Positions 1-5,792 of a stretch of 9,102 nucleotides of DNA are shown here, piece by piece. Origin of the DNA: an uncultured Oscillospiraceae bacterium (GTDB lineage Bacteria > Bacillota_A > Clostridia > Oscillospirales > Oscillospiraceae); assembly GCA_947631675.1 (NCBI GenBank), contig CANRMG010000068.1, positions 1-9,102 of the forward strand, in the 5' to 3' direction. The notes under the pieces are model-generated. The model made no database searches, had not been told where the DNA came from, and was given only the letters and a program-made list of their open reading frames with translations. Position 1 is the first letter of the stretch. The number at the start of each line of letters is the position of its first letter. A program made the translations under genes and the position numbers.

Positions 1-324
<324 letters not shown>

Positions 325-351
325 GAAAAATCCAGCCTGACCCCACAAACT

Positions 352-381
352 GTATAAATTGGTGTTTCCAGGGCAACAATA
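352..381 (+). promoter_or_regulatory. Candidate sigma-F type forespore promoter for the SpoIIQ-like gene
   Basis: GTATA at 352-356 and GGCAACAATA at 372-381 fit every specified position of the Bacillus sigma-F consensus (GYWTA and GGNRANANTW). The spacer is 15 bases, about one shorter than usual. Transcription would begin near 388 and leave a leader of roughly 30 bases before the ATG at 421. spoIIQ is a sigma-F gene in Bacillus subtilis, so the match supports the neighbouring call. The motif is degenerate and the site overlaps the enolase terminator, so this remains an inference from sequence. Confidence 0.45.
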
Positions 382-405
382 ACCCTCGGAAACACCAATT
401 CTTTT
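357..405 (+). terminator. Intrinsic terminator after enolase
   Basis: A 13-bp perfect stem (357-369 with 388-400) is extended by AGGG/CCCT (370-373 with 383-386) with one bulged C, around a 9-base loop. A short T-run (402-405) follows. The Shine-Dalgarno site GGAGGG of the next gene begins directly after it at 406. Confidence 0.85.
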
Positions 406-420
406 GGAGGGTCAACGCAA

Positions 421-1191
421 ATGGAAAAAAAGCATGGGTCCGGCGCAGCCGGGTCCCTGGGGGGAAAGGGCTTCTACATAGTCCTTTTCCTGTGCGCCGC
501 GGTGATCGGCATATCCGTATGGATCCTGTTCACCGAGGCGGGGACTAATGTAGAAGATGTGACGGCAGAGGAACCGGCGGAGCAGGTCTCCGGCGTGTTC
601 ACCACCATGATCCCGGCGGAGGATACGATGTACGCGGCCCCGGAGCCGGAGACCGTGATCACCTCGGAGGGCGTGGAGACGGAGGATGCGAACGCCGGCG
701 AGCCGGAGGAGGACAGCCAGACGGAGGCTCAGTCTGAGCCTGAGACCCAGGCGGTATTCTCCGAGACGGTGACAGAGTATATCTGGCCCGTCCAGGGCAC
801 CGTGGACCGGCCCTGGTCCATCCAGACGCTGCTGTACGACAGCACCATGGCGGACTGGCGGACCCATGACGGCCTGGATATCGCCTGCGACGCGGGCACC
901 CAGGTGCTGGCCACGGCGGCCGGCACGGTGTGCCGGGTGGAGAACGACGACCTTCTGGGCACCACCGTGGAGATCGACCACGGCAACGGCGTGCACAGCG
1001 TGTACTCCAATCTGGCCGACCAGCCCCCAGTGACTCTGGGTCAGACCATGGCCATGGGCGACGTGATCGGCACCGTGGGCGCCACGGCGCTGGGCGAGGT
1101 CAACCAGGTCAGCCACCTGCATTTCGCCATGACGCTGGACGGCATCTCCGCCGACCCCACGGAATATATGCCCGGCGAGGGCCTGGAATAA
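421..1191 (+). CDS. Membrane-anchored M23 metallopeptidase domain protein, SpoIIQ-like
   Basis: A 256-residue protein with a short charged N-terminus, one membrane segment (about residues 17-37), an acidic Glu/Pro/Thr-rich linker (about 42-115) and a C-terminal LytM/M23 domain (about 120-250). The zinc ligands are all present: HxxxD at H149/D153 and HxH at H232/H234. Size and layout match SpoIIQ, the forespore protein that binds SpoIIIAH across the engulfment space. The Bacillus protein has lost a zinc ligand, whereas the Clostridioides difficile protein keeps them; this one is of the second kind. A candidate sigma-F promoter lies upstream. The start ATG follows GGAGGG (406-411) by 9 bases. 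The alternative is a general M23 cell-wall hydrolase or a regulator of one. The M23 fold is certain; the SpoIIQ role is likely but inferred. Confidence 0.85.
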   Translation: MEKKHGSGAAGSLGGKGFYIVLFLCAAVIGISVWILFTEAGTNVEDVTAEEPAEQVSGVFTTMIPAEDTMYAAPEPETVITSEGVETEDANAGEPEEDSQTEAQSEPETQAVFSETVTEYIWPVQGTVDRPWSIQTLLYDSTMADWRTHDGLDIACDAGTQVLATAAGTVCRVENDDLLGTTVEIDHGNGVHSVYSNLADQPPVTLGQTMAMGDVIGTVGATALGEVNQVSHLHFAMTLDGISADPTEYMPGEGLE

Positions 1192-1195
1192 GATA

Positions 1196-1229
1196 AAAAG
1201 CGCGGCGGGAACTGTCCCGCCGCGCTTTT
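1196..1229 (+). terminator. Intrinsic terminator after the M23 gene
   Basis: A perfect 15-bp stem (1196-1210 with 1215-1229) closes on the 4-base loop ACTG. It has A4 at the 5' base and T4 at the 3' base, so it could work in both directions. It starts 5 bases after the stop codon. Confidence 0.93.
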
Positions 1230-1237
1230 CCCAAGGA

Positions 1238-1266
1238 TTGCGCACAAGGAAAAACCGTGCTATACT
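1238..1266 (+). promoter_or_regulatory. Housekeeping promoter for proBA
   Basis: The -35 box TTGCGC (1238-1243) and -10 box TATACT (1261-1266) are 17 bases apart, with a TGC extended -10 element directly in front. The untranslated leader would be only about 30-35 bases, too short for a T-box or other riboswitch, so no leader-based control of proline synthesis is visible. Confidence 0.75.
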
Positions 1267-1305
1267 GTGAAAACTATAGTCCGCAGATAAAGGCAGGGGA
1301 TATAT

Positions 1306-2085
1306 ATGACTGTAGTCATCAAGGTCGGCACATCCACCATCGCCCACGCCACCGGCCATCTGAACATCCGGCATGTGGAGTCGCTGGTGAAGGTGATAAG
1401 CGACCTGAAAAACGCCGGGCACAGGATCGTGCTGGTGTCCTCGGGCGCCATCGGCATGGGCGTGGGGAAGCTGGGGCTCCTGCGCCGGCCGGAGGACATG
1501 CCCACCAAGCAGGCGGCGGCCGCCGTGGGCCAGTGCGAGCTCATGTACATATACGACAAGCTCTTTTCCGAGTATAACCACGTGGTGGCCCAGGTGCTGC
1601 TCACCGGCAGCGATGTGGAGAACGAGGGCCGCCGGCGCAACTTTGAAAATACCATGTCCCGGCTTTTGGAGCTGGGGGCGCTGCCCATCATCAACGAGAA
1701 CGACACCGTTGCCACCGAGGAGATCTCCGTGGGCGACAACGACACCCTGGGGGCCATCGTGGCCTGCGCCATCGGGGCGGACCTGCTGGTGCTCTTGAGC
1801 GACATCGAGGGGCTCTATACTGCCGACCCTCGCCATGACCCGGACGCCCGGCTCATCCCCGTGGTGGAGCGCATCACCCCGGAGGTAGAGGCCCTGGCGG
1901 GCGAGAAGGGGAGCGGTCTGGCCGTGGGCGGCATGACCACCAAGCTGAAGGCCGCGAAAATGGCCGTGGCCCAGGGCATAGACATGGTCATCGCCGACGG
2001 CGGCCGGCCGGAGCATCTATACGACATCCTGGAGGGGAAGAGCGTGGGAACGCGCTTTCTCGGCCGGAAGGAGGCAGAAATATGA
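1306..2085 (+). CDS. proB: Glutamate 5-kinase (short form without PUA domain)
   Basis: It phosphorylates L-glutamate to gamma-glutamyl phosphate with ATP, the first step of proline synthesis. The 259-residue protein is an amino-acid-kinase fold throughout: N-terminal KVGTS at residues 6-10, SSGAIGMG at 45-52, INENDTV at 129-135 (glutamate binding), GDNDTLGA at 143-150, [13 protein letters not shown] at 164-176 and [10 protein letters not shown] at 208-217. It ends shortly after the kinase domain. The C-terminal PUA domain of longer ProB proteins (about 365 residues) is absent; this is a known natural short form rather than a truncation, since the reading frame runs cleanly into proA. AGGGGA (1295-1300) sits 5 bases before the ATG. 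It overlaps proA by 4 bases (ATGA), so the two are translationally coupled and the labile intermediate can be passed on. Confidence 0.97.
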   Translation: MTVVIKVGTSTIAHATGHLNIRHVESLVKVISDLKNAGHRIVLVSSGAIGMGVGKLGLLRRPEDMPTKQAAAAVGQCELMYIYDKLFSEYNHVVAQVLLTGSDVENEGRRRNFENTMSRLLELGALPIINENDTVATEEISVGDNDTLGAIVACAIGADLLVLLSDIEGLYTADPRHDPDARLIPVVERITPEVEALAGEKGSGLAVGGMTTKLKAAKMAVAQGIDMVIADGGRPEHLYDILEGKSVGTRFLGRKEAEI

Positions 2086-3338
2086 CTACCCATGAAATGC
2101 TTGTAAAGGCCCAGACCGCCAAGCTGGCCCTGGCCCAGGCGGGGGAAGAGGGAAGGACCCGCGCCCTGCTGGCCATGGCGGACAGCCTTCTGGCCCATAG
2201 TAACGACATTCTGGCGGCCAACGCACAGGATATGGCGGCGGCCAGGGGCACCATGTCTGACGTGATGCTGGACCGGCTCATGCTGGACGAGGGCCGCATC
2301 GCCGGCATGGCCCAAGGCGTCCGGGAGGCGGCGGCGCTGCCCGACCCGGTGGGGAAGGTCCTGCGCCGGGTGGAGCGGCCCAACGGCCTCGTCATCGAGC
2401 GGGTCAGCGTGCCCATGGGCGTGGTGGCCATCATCTATGAGAGCCGCCCCAACGTGACAAGCGACGCGGCGGCGTTAGCGGTGAAGAGCGGCAACGTGTG
2501 CGTGCTCCGGGGCGGAAAGGAGTCCTGGCGCAGCTGCCACGCCATCACCGAGGCCCTGCGAGAGGGGCTGGAAAAGGCGGGACTGCCCCGCCAGGCGGTG
2601 AGCCTGGTGGAGGACACCACCCGGGCCAGCGCCCAAGAGCTGATGACCGCAGACGGGCTGGTGGACCTGCTGATCCCCCGGGGCGGGGCGGGGCTCATCA
2701 ACGCCTGCGTGGAAAATGCCACCGTGCCCTGCATCCAGACCGGCACGGGCATATGCCACATCTATGTGGATAAGTCCGCGGACCTTGCCAAGGCCCTGGA
2801 CATCATCGAAAACGCCAAGACCAGCCGCCCCAGCGTGTGCAACGCCGAGGAGGTGCTGCTGGTCCACGAGGATATTGCGGAAAAGTTTCTGCCTATGCTG
2901 AAAAAGCGGCTGGCGGACGACAGGACCGCGGAGGGAAAGGTGCCCGTGGAGCTGCGGCTGGATGAAAAAGCGGCGGCCGTCATCCCCGGCACGCCCGCGG
3001 GCGAGCGGGATTTCGACACCGAGTTTCTGGACTATATCCTGGCCGTGGCGGTGGTGAAGGGCGTACAGGCCGCCATCGACCATATCGCGGAGCACTCCAC
3101 CGGCCACTCCGACGCCATCCTCACGGAGGACGAGGAAGCGGCGGCGCTGTTCACGGCGTCGGTGGACAGCGCGGCGGTGTACGTGAACGCCTCCACCCGC
3201 TTCACCGACGGCGGCGAGTTCGGCCTGGGCTGTGAGATGGGCATATCCACCCAGAAGCTCCACGCCCGGGGCCCCATGGGCCTGGAGGAGCTGTGTTCCT
3301 ATAAGTATGTCATCCACGGCAACGGACAGATACGGTAA
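2082..3338 (+). CDS. proA: Gamma-glutamyl phosphate reductase (glutamate-5-semialdehyde dehydrogenase)
   Basis: It reduces gamma-glutamyl phosphate with NADPH to glutamate-5-semialdehyde, the second step of proline synthesis. The protein has 418 residues, the usual length. Family landmarks are present: [14 protein letters not shown] around residues 117-130; the active-site cysteine C253 in RPSVCNAEE; the ProA signature around [16 protein letters not shown] (331-346); and the C-terminal [20 protein letters not shown] (371-390) followed by [13 protein letters not shown]. The start ATG lies within the last codons of proB (ATGA overlap). No proC is in the window; the last enzyme must be encoded elsewhere. 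A hairpin terminator begins 3 bases after the stop. Confidence 0.98.
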   Translation: MTTHEMLVKAQTAKLALAQAGEEGRTRALLAMADSLLAHSNDILAANAQDMAAARGTMSDVMLDRLMLDEGRIAGMAQGVREAAALPDPVGKVLRRVERPNGLVIERVSVPMGVVAIIYESRPNVTSDAAALAVKSGNVCVLRGGKESWRSCHAITEALREGLEKAGLPRQAVSLVEDTTRASAQELMTADGLVDLLIPRGGAGLINACVENATVPCIQTGTGICHIYVDKSADLAKALDIIENAKTSRPSVCNAEEVLLVHEDIAEKFLPMLKKRLADDRTAEGKVPVELRLDEKAAAVIPGTPAGERDFDTEFLDYILAVAVVKGVQAAIDHIAEHSTGHSDAILTEDEEAAALFTASVDSAAVYVNASTRFTDGGEFGLGCEMGISTQKLHARGPMGLEELCSYKYVIHGNGQIR

Positions 3339-3341
3339 AGC

Positions 3342-3370
3342 AAAAGACCCCGCCTTGGGCGGGGCCTTTT
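3342..3370. terminator. Two-way terminator between proA and the coat gene pair
   Basis: A GC stem (CCCCGCC 3348-3354 with GGCGGGG 3358-3364) with loop TTG is extended, after one A-C mismatch, by AAAAG (3342-3346) with CTTTT (3366-3370). With A-runs on one side and T-runs on the other it ends transcripts from both proBA (+) and the convergent coat genes (-). Confidence 0.9.
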
Positions 3371-3377
3371 CATGCCA

Positions 3378-3626
3378 TCAGCATGTGGGAGAATACTTCT
3401 GCTTGGTCTGCTGGACCTGCTGCTGGGGGGCGTTTTCGATCTGATACCAGCCCTTGGAGGCCATCTGCTTGTAGATGTTGTCCTGCATGCTCAGGGTGTC
3501 GTCAAAGGCGGTGGAGAAGGCCTGGTGGATGTTGGCGGTGCTGGATTCGATGGCGCCGTGCATATACAGGTCGATGACGCCCTTGGTGGTGAGGAGAAGG
3601 TTCTCCATAATGCATTTGTCGTCCAT
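3378..3626 (-). CDS. Spore coat protein, CotF family
   Basis: A small cytosol-made protein of 82 residues with a coat F domain over about residues 5-65: a helical ENLLLTTKGVIDLYMHGAIE segment (8-27), ESSTANIHQAF (27-37) and KGWY at 58-61, followed by a Gln/Lys-rich tail ending in a cysteine. Coat F proteins are assembled into the outer layers of the endospore. The ATG at 3626 is chosen because AAGGAG (3638-3633) lies 6 bases upstream; a TTG further upstream would put the start before this ribosome site and overlap the preceding gene. It is the second gene of a minus-strand pair. Sporulation-stage expression is expected from the family but no clear sigma-E or sigma-K promoter could be made out. 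Confidence 0.88.
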   Translation of the reverse strand: MDDKCIMENLLLTTKGVIDLYMHGAIESSTANIHQAFSTAFDDTLSMQDNIYKQMASKGWYQIENAPQQQVQQTKQKYSPTC

Positions 3627-3636
3627 GTTGCTCTCC

Positions 3637-3810
3637 TTACACAAGATCGTAGAATTTGCGGTAGACCTGGCGGTGCCGGTCGGCCATCTGCTGGACCTGC
3701 TGCTTGAGGGCGGCGTCCTGGAGCTTGCCGGCCGCGTCCTCGCACTGGGTCACCAGGAACATGGCGTGGCCCAGGGCGTCGTCCACATAGAGAAGTTCTT
3801 TCGTTGTCAT
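3637..3810 (-). CDS. Small 57-residue partner of the CotF-family gene, probable coat-associated protein
   Basis: The reading frame runs from ATG (3810) to TAA (3639-3637). A near-perfect ribosome site, GAGGTGATC (3824-3816), lies 5 bases upstream. The product begins MTTKELLYVDDALGHAMFLV and is predicted to be all helix, with a Gln-rich middle (residues 30-42) and an aromatic basic end (RQVYRKFYDLV). Its stop codon sits inside the ribosome site of the CotF gene (TAAGGAG), so the two are translationally coupled. Short proteins of this kind preceding a coat F gene are, from memory, common in clostridia; together they resemble the two halves of a helical bundle. Function is inferred from this pairing only. 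Confidence 0.8.
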   Translation of the reverse strand: MTTKELLYVDDALGHAMFLVTQCEDAAGKLQDAALKQQVQQMADRHRQVYRKFYDLV

Positions 3811-3901
3811 TTTTTGATCACCTCATAGCAAGTATTTCCCCAAAAGAGCGATATATGAGCGGTATGAAATCAGTTTTTTTGAATAAAATTGCAGAAAATA
3901 C

Positions 3902-3930
3902 TTGTCCATTTGGATTTTGAAGTATATAAT
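3902..3930 (+). promoter_or_regulatory. Promoter for the LysR-type regulator
   Basis: TTGTCC (3902-3907) and TATAAT (3925-3930) are separated by 17 bases. Predicted transcription start is near 3937, giving a leader of about 40-50 bases. The intergenic stretch 3811-3976 is AT-rich and also holds the upstream region of the divergent coat pair, for which no convincing promoter was found. Confidence 0.75.
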
Positions 3931-3969
3931 GACCTTCATAGGTTAGCTTTTGTGAAATAACGAATTAGC

Positions 3970-3991
3970 GTGTCTTATGGGGTGTCTTATG
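3970..3991 (+). repeat. Tandem duplication of the start region of the LysR gene
   Basis: GTGTCTTATG occurs at 3970-3979 and again at 3982-3991, a 12-base period. Each copy ends in an in-frame ATG (3977 and 3989), so the gene has two possible starts four codons apart. Confidence 0.9.
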
Positions 3992-4861
3992 AAGACGTCG
4001 AGATTTGAGGTATTTTTAAAGATCGTTGAGACGAAGAGCCTTACCCGGACGGCGGCCTTCTTCGGCTGCACCCAGTCGGCGGTGAGCCAGCTGGTGCGGG
4101 CGTTGGAGACCGACCTGGGCGTGACGCTGCTGGCCCGGAACAAGAGCGGCGTGCGCCTGACGCCGGAGGGAGAATATCTGCTGCCCAGCATGCGCCAGAT
4201 CGTAGTGGGGGAGCGGGACGTGCAGGAAAAGGCCCTGGAGCTGCAGAATATGAACGCGGGCCTTATCCGCATCGGTATCTTCACCAGCCTCTCCTGCCAG
4301 TGGCTGCCGCCCCATCTTAAGAGCTTCCGGGAGAGCTATCCCAACATCGGCTTTGAACTGCTGCAGGGGGATATGCTGCAGATATGCGAGTGGCTGCGAA
4401 ACGGCATGGTGGACATCGGCTTTATGACAAAGCCGGAGGGGGACGAGTTCGTGTTCCGGGAGCTTCTGGAGGACCGGATGAACATCGTCCTGCCGGAGGG
4501 CCATCCCCTGGCCGGGAAAAAGGTGAAGCTCAAGGACCTGGCGGACGAGACCTTCGTGCTGCTGGAATCCGGCTACAGCCAGATCGTGGAGAAGATGTTC
4601 GCCGACGCGGCCATCCGGCCCAAGCGCCAGTACACCGTGAAGGATGATTACACCGTCATGAGCATGGTGGAGAGCGGCCTGGGGGTGACGCTGCTGCCGG
4701 AGCTGGTGCTCCAGCGCACGCCCTATAAGCTCGTCGGCATCCCGGCAGAGCCGGCCTATTACCGGCGGCTGGGCGTGTCCTGGCTCAAGAAGGAGCACGG
4801 CTCCATCGCCGTGACGAAGTTCGTCGACCACCTGATGAGCGGGATGGGACTGGAAAAATGA
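3989..4861 (+). CDS. LysR-family transcriptional regulator
   Basis: A DNA-binding regulator of 290 residues, counted from the ATG at 3989 (an in-frame ATG at 3977 would give 294). An N-terminal winged helix-turn-helix (about residues 2-60) contains LTRTAAFFGCTQSAVSQLVR, the recognition-helix region of LysR proteins, followed by a linker helix and a periplasmic-binding-like effector domain (about 86-285). The start at 3989 is preferred because GGGGTG (3979-3984) can pair with the 16S tail, counting one G-U pair, and lies 4 bases upstream; nothing comparable precedes 3977. It is a single-gene unit with its own promoter and terminator. LysR regulators often control a divergent neighbour, but the divergent genes here are spore coat genes, so the target and inducer cannot be deduced. 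Confidence 0.93.
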   Translation: MKTSRFEVFLKIVETKSLTRTAAFFGCTQSAVSQLVRALETDLGVTLLARNKSGVRLTPEGEYLLPSMRQIVVGERDVQEKALELQNMNAGLIRIGIFTSLSCQWLPPHLKSFRESYPNIGFELLQGDMLQICEWLRNGMVDIGFMTKPEGDEFVFRELLEDRMNIVLPEGHPLAGKKVKLKDLADETFVLLESGYSQIVEKMFADAAIRPKRQYTVKDDYTVMSMVESGLGVTLLPELVLQRTPYKLVGIPAEPAYYRRLGVSWLKKEHGSIAVTKFVDHLMSGMGLEK

Positions 4862-4867
4862 TATGGG

Positions 4868-4906
4868 CGCGCCTCCCGGGCAATGACGGCCGGGAGGCGT
4901 GATTTT
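4868..4906 (+). terminator. Intrinsic terminator after the LysR gene
   Basis: A 10-bp perfect stem (4870-4879 with 4890-4899), extended by one wobble and one G-C pair to 4868/4901, with a 10-base loop, followed by ATTTT. Confidence 0.8.
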
Positions 4907-4930
4907 ATGATGATTTTGTCCTGTAAATAC

Positions 4931-4959
4931 TTGACAAGGGGGATGGAATCTTATATAAT
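4931..4959 (+). promoter_or_regulatory. Consensus promoter of the tRNA operon
   Basis: Perfect TTGACA (4931-4936) and perfect TATAAT (4954-4959) with a 17-base spacer, the strongest promoter in the window. The tRNA-Met gene starts 13 bases after the -10 box. No separate promoter is seen for the two later tRNA genes. Confidence 0.93.
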
Positions 4960-4972
4960 AAGCAAGCTGTTT

Positions 4973-5049
4973 GGCGGCGTAGCTCAGTTGGCTAGAGCAT
5001 GCGGTTCATACCCGCAGTGTCACCGGTTCGAATCCAGTCGCCGCTACCA
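4973..5049 (+). tRNA. tRNA-Met (CAT), elongator type
   Basis: A complete 77-base cloverleaf with encoded CCA. The acceptor stem is GGCGGCG with CGCCGCT (first pair G-U), the D arm GCTC/GAGC, the anticodon stem TGCGG/CCGCA and the loop TTCATAC with anticodon CAT at 5007-5009. The initiator is excluded because the anticodon stem lacks the three G-C pairs and the first acceptor pair is not mismatched; the body is unlike the lysidine-type tRNA-Ile. Odd: the T stem is ACCGG/CCAGT, which leaves a C-A mismatch at its middle pair (positions 51-63). Confidence 0.95.
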
Positions 5050-5050
5050 C

Positions 5051-5070
5051 GGGAGAGACGATCCTCTCCC
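5051..5070 (+). other. Inter-tRNA hairpin
   Basis: A perfect 7-bp stem, GGGAGAG (5051-5057) with CTCTCCC (5064-5070), with a 6-base loop, sits between tRNA-Met and tRNA-Val. It has no T-run, so it is more likely a processing or spacer structure than a terminator. Confidence 0.6.
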
Positions 5071-5076
5071 CTCTAT

Positions 5077-5153
5077 GGAGGCTTAGCTCAGCAGGTTAGA
5101 GCGCATGCTTCACACGCATGAGGTCGCGCGTTCGAGTCGCGCAGTCTCCACCA
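5077..5153 (+). tRNA. tRNA-Val (CAC)
   Basis: A complete 77-base cloverleaf with encoded CCA: acceptor GGAGGCT/AGTCTCC (one G-U pair), D arm GCTC/GAGC, anticodon stem CATGC/GCATG, loop TTCACAC with anticodon CAC at 5111-5113, and a fully paired T stem GCGCG/CGCGC. It reads GUG codons, consistent with the many GTG valine codons in this GC-rich genome. Seven T residues follow directly (5154-5160). Confidence 0.97.
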
Positions 5154-5160
5154 TTTTTTT

Positions 5161-5235
5161 GGCCCGTTGGTCAAGTGGTTAAGACACCGCCCTTTCACGG
5201 CGGTAACATGGGTTCGAGTCCCGTACGGGTCACCA
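5161..5235 (+). tRNA. tRNA-Glu (TTC)
   Basis: A complete 75-base cloverleaf with encoded CCA: acceptor GGCCCGT/ACGGGTC (one G-U pair), anticodon stem CCGCC/GGCGG, loop CTTTCAC with anticodon TTC at 5194-5196, and T stem ATGGG/CCCGT with one wobble. It reads GAA and GAG. It is the last tRNA of the operon; long palindromes and an AT-rich insert follow its 3' end. Confidence 0.97.
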
Positions 5236-5236
5236 C

Positions 5237-5314
5237 GTCGAAAGGCTTTTGATAACGATGGGGGCCCGCGAGCGGGCTCCCATCCGTCGGTCAAAAGCCT
5301 TTCTCCTTTTCGAC
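5237..5314 (+). terminator. Long two-tier hairpin after the tRNA operon, probable terminator
   Basis: The outer stem pairs AAAGGCTTTTGA (5241-5252) with TCAAAAGCCTTT (5291-5302), a perfect 12 bp. The inner stem pairs 5257-5269 with 5272-5284, 13 bp including one G-T wobble, with a 2-base turn. CTCCTTTT follows. GTCGAAA-GG (5237-5245) can alternatively pair with CCTTTTCGAC (5305-5314), so two foldings compete. Position suggests termination of the tRNA transcript; the size is unusual for a simple terminator. Confidence 0.65.
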
Positions 5315-5343
5315 ACGCAATCGCTTCGCTGGATTGCGTGTCG
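5311..5343. repeat. Second palindrome, adjoining the first
   Basis: A perfect 12-bp inverted repeat, CGACACGCAATC (5311-5322) with GATTGCGTGTCG (5332-5343), with a 9-base loop GCTTCGCTG. Its first four bases are also the end of the preceding hairpin. It lacks a good T-run. The stretch 5344-5366 holds no recognisable feature. Confidence 0.85.
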
Positions 5344-5366
5344 AGTTGTTTTACGGGGGGTGGCAC

Positions 5367-5396
5367 AAAAAGCCCTCATCCCAAATGGATGAGGCT
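5367..5396 (-). terminator. Terminator of the minus-strand four-cysteine gene
   Basis: Read on the minus strand: a 7-bp stem (GGATGAG 5387-5393 with CTCATCC 5375-5381), continued past one bulge by three more pairs (5394-5396 with 5371-5373), and followed by a T-run complementary to A5367-A5371. It lies 8 bases beyond the gene's stop codon. Confidence 0.82.
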
Positions 5397-5403
5397 GGTG
5401 ATA

Positions 5404-5595
5404 TTACGGTTGAGGTGTAATCTTCTTGACGATTGAACACTCACGGCAGATTTCCGGCCTGTGTAATCCGCGATATGTGCAATCAATAAGATCTCTGATA
5501 TAGCCGCCTTGACCGTCATCAAGATATTTTACTGTGAATGAGTATTCACGGTCCTGGGCGATACAATGTCCTGTGTATGTCTTATTTACGTTCAT
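5404..5595 (-). CDS. Small four-cysteine protein of unknown function
   Basis: 63 residues, family not recognised. The protein has cysteines at 11, 39, 50 and 53 (the last two as CREC), plus a histidine next to C11, a pattern that could bind a metal such as zinc. Otherwise it is a mostly beta-type sequence (YSFTVKYLDDGQGGYIRDLI) without signal peptide or membrane segment. The ATG at 5595 is chosen because a perfect AAGGAGGTG (5609-5601) stands 5 bases before it; earlier in-frame codons lie within the promoter. It is a stand-alone gene with a strong promoter and its own terminator. Codons with A or T in third position are frequent, unlike the GC-rich genes around it, which points to acquisition from elsewhere. 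Confidence 0.8.
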   Translation of the reverse strand: MNVNKTYTGHCIAQDREYSFTVKYLDDGQGGYIRDLIDCTYRGLHRPEICRECSIVKKITPQP

Positions 5596-5623
5596 AGTGG
5601 CACCTCCTTGAGTTGATAATGAA

Positions 5624-5652
5624 ATTGTAACATATCCATATCTGGATGTCAA
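5624..5652 (-). promoter_or_regulatory. Strong promoter for the four-cysteine gene
   Basis: On the minus strand: TTGACA (5652-5647), a 17-base spacer, and TACAAT (5629-5624) with a TGT extended -10 element. The spacer contains an inverted repeat, ATCCA-GATA-TGGAT, that could be an operator, and a perfect dyad AACAA-G-TTGTT (5667-5677) lies just upstream. A promoter this strong may therefore be repressed under most conditions (inference). Confidence 0.85.
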
Positions 5653-5742
5653 TATATGGGAGTAAGAACAAGTTGTTACGCTATATATTGTGGTTTTGCC
5701 TTTGACGAGGATTTTGTATGAGACGGAAATTTCGATTCGTTC

Positions 5743-5771
5743 TTGCTTGGCTTGGTGAGGTGTGGTATCAT
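5743..5771 (+). promoter_or_regulatory. Probable promoter for the secreted protein gene
   Basis: TTGCTT (5743-5748), a 17-base spacer, and TATCAT (5766-5771) preceded by TGG as extended -10. The predicted start lies almost at the ribosome site (5778-5785), giving a very short leader of about 15 bases, so a further upstream start cannot be excluded. Confidence 0.55.
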
Positions 5772-5792
5772 CGGGACAAGGAGGGTTGAACG

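Noticed and set aside
1267..1305. T-box or riboswitch before proBA
   Set aside because: The leader is under 40 bases and has no T-box sequence or stem array.
412..2016. A 534-codon open frame on the minus strand opposite the M23 and proB genes
   Set aside because: GC-rich antisense shadow: His/Gly/Ala-rich with no domain, crossing a terminator, a promoter and two well-supported genes.
2475..3317. A 280-codon minus-strand frame opposite proA
   Set aside because: Antisense of a complete conserved gene; composition is typical of a shadow frame and no ribosome site or motif was seen.
3372..3828. Plus-strand frames opposite the coat gene pair
   Set aside because: The minus-strand frames have strong ribosome sites and a recognisable coat F domain; the plus frames have neither.
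3811..3976. Sigma-E or sigma-K promoter for the coat pair on the minus strand
   Set aside because: CATACC and CATATATC look like -10 elements, but no matching -35 at proper spacing was found.
4016..4831. A 271-codon minus-strand frame opposite the LysR gene
   Set aside because: Codon-phase shadow of a clear LysR protein, without recognisable domains.
5161..5403. Phage-type attachment site at the tRNA-Glu 3' end
   Set aside because: No second copy of the tRNA end is visible in the window and there is no integrase; kept only as part of the insert hypothesis.
5088..5436. Open frames on both strands over the tRNA genes (minus 5088-5366, plus 5167-5436)
   Set aside because: They translate tRNA sequence and the adjoining palindromes, a common source of false hypothetical proteins.
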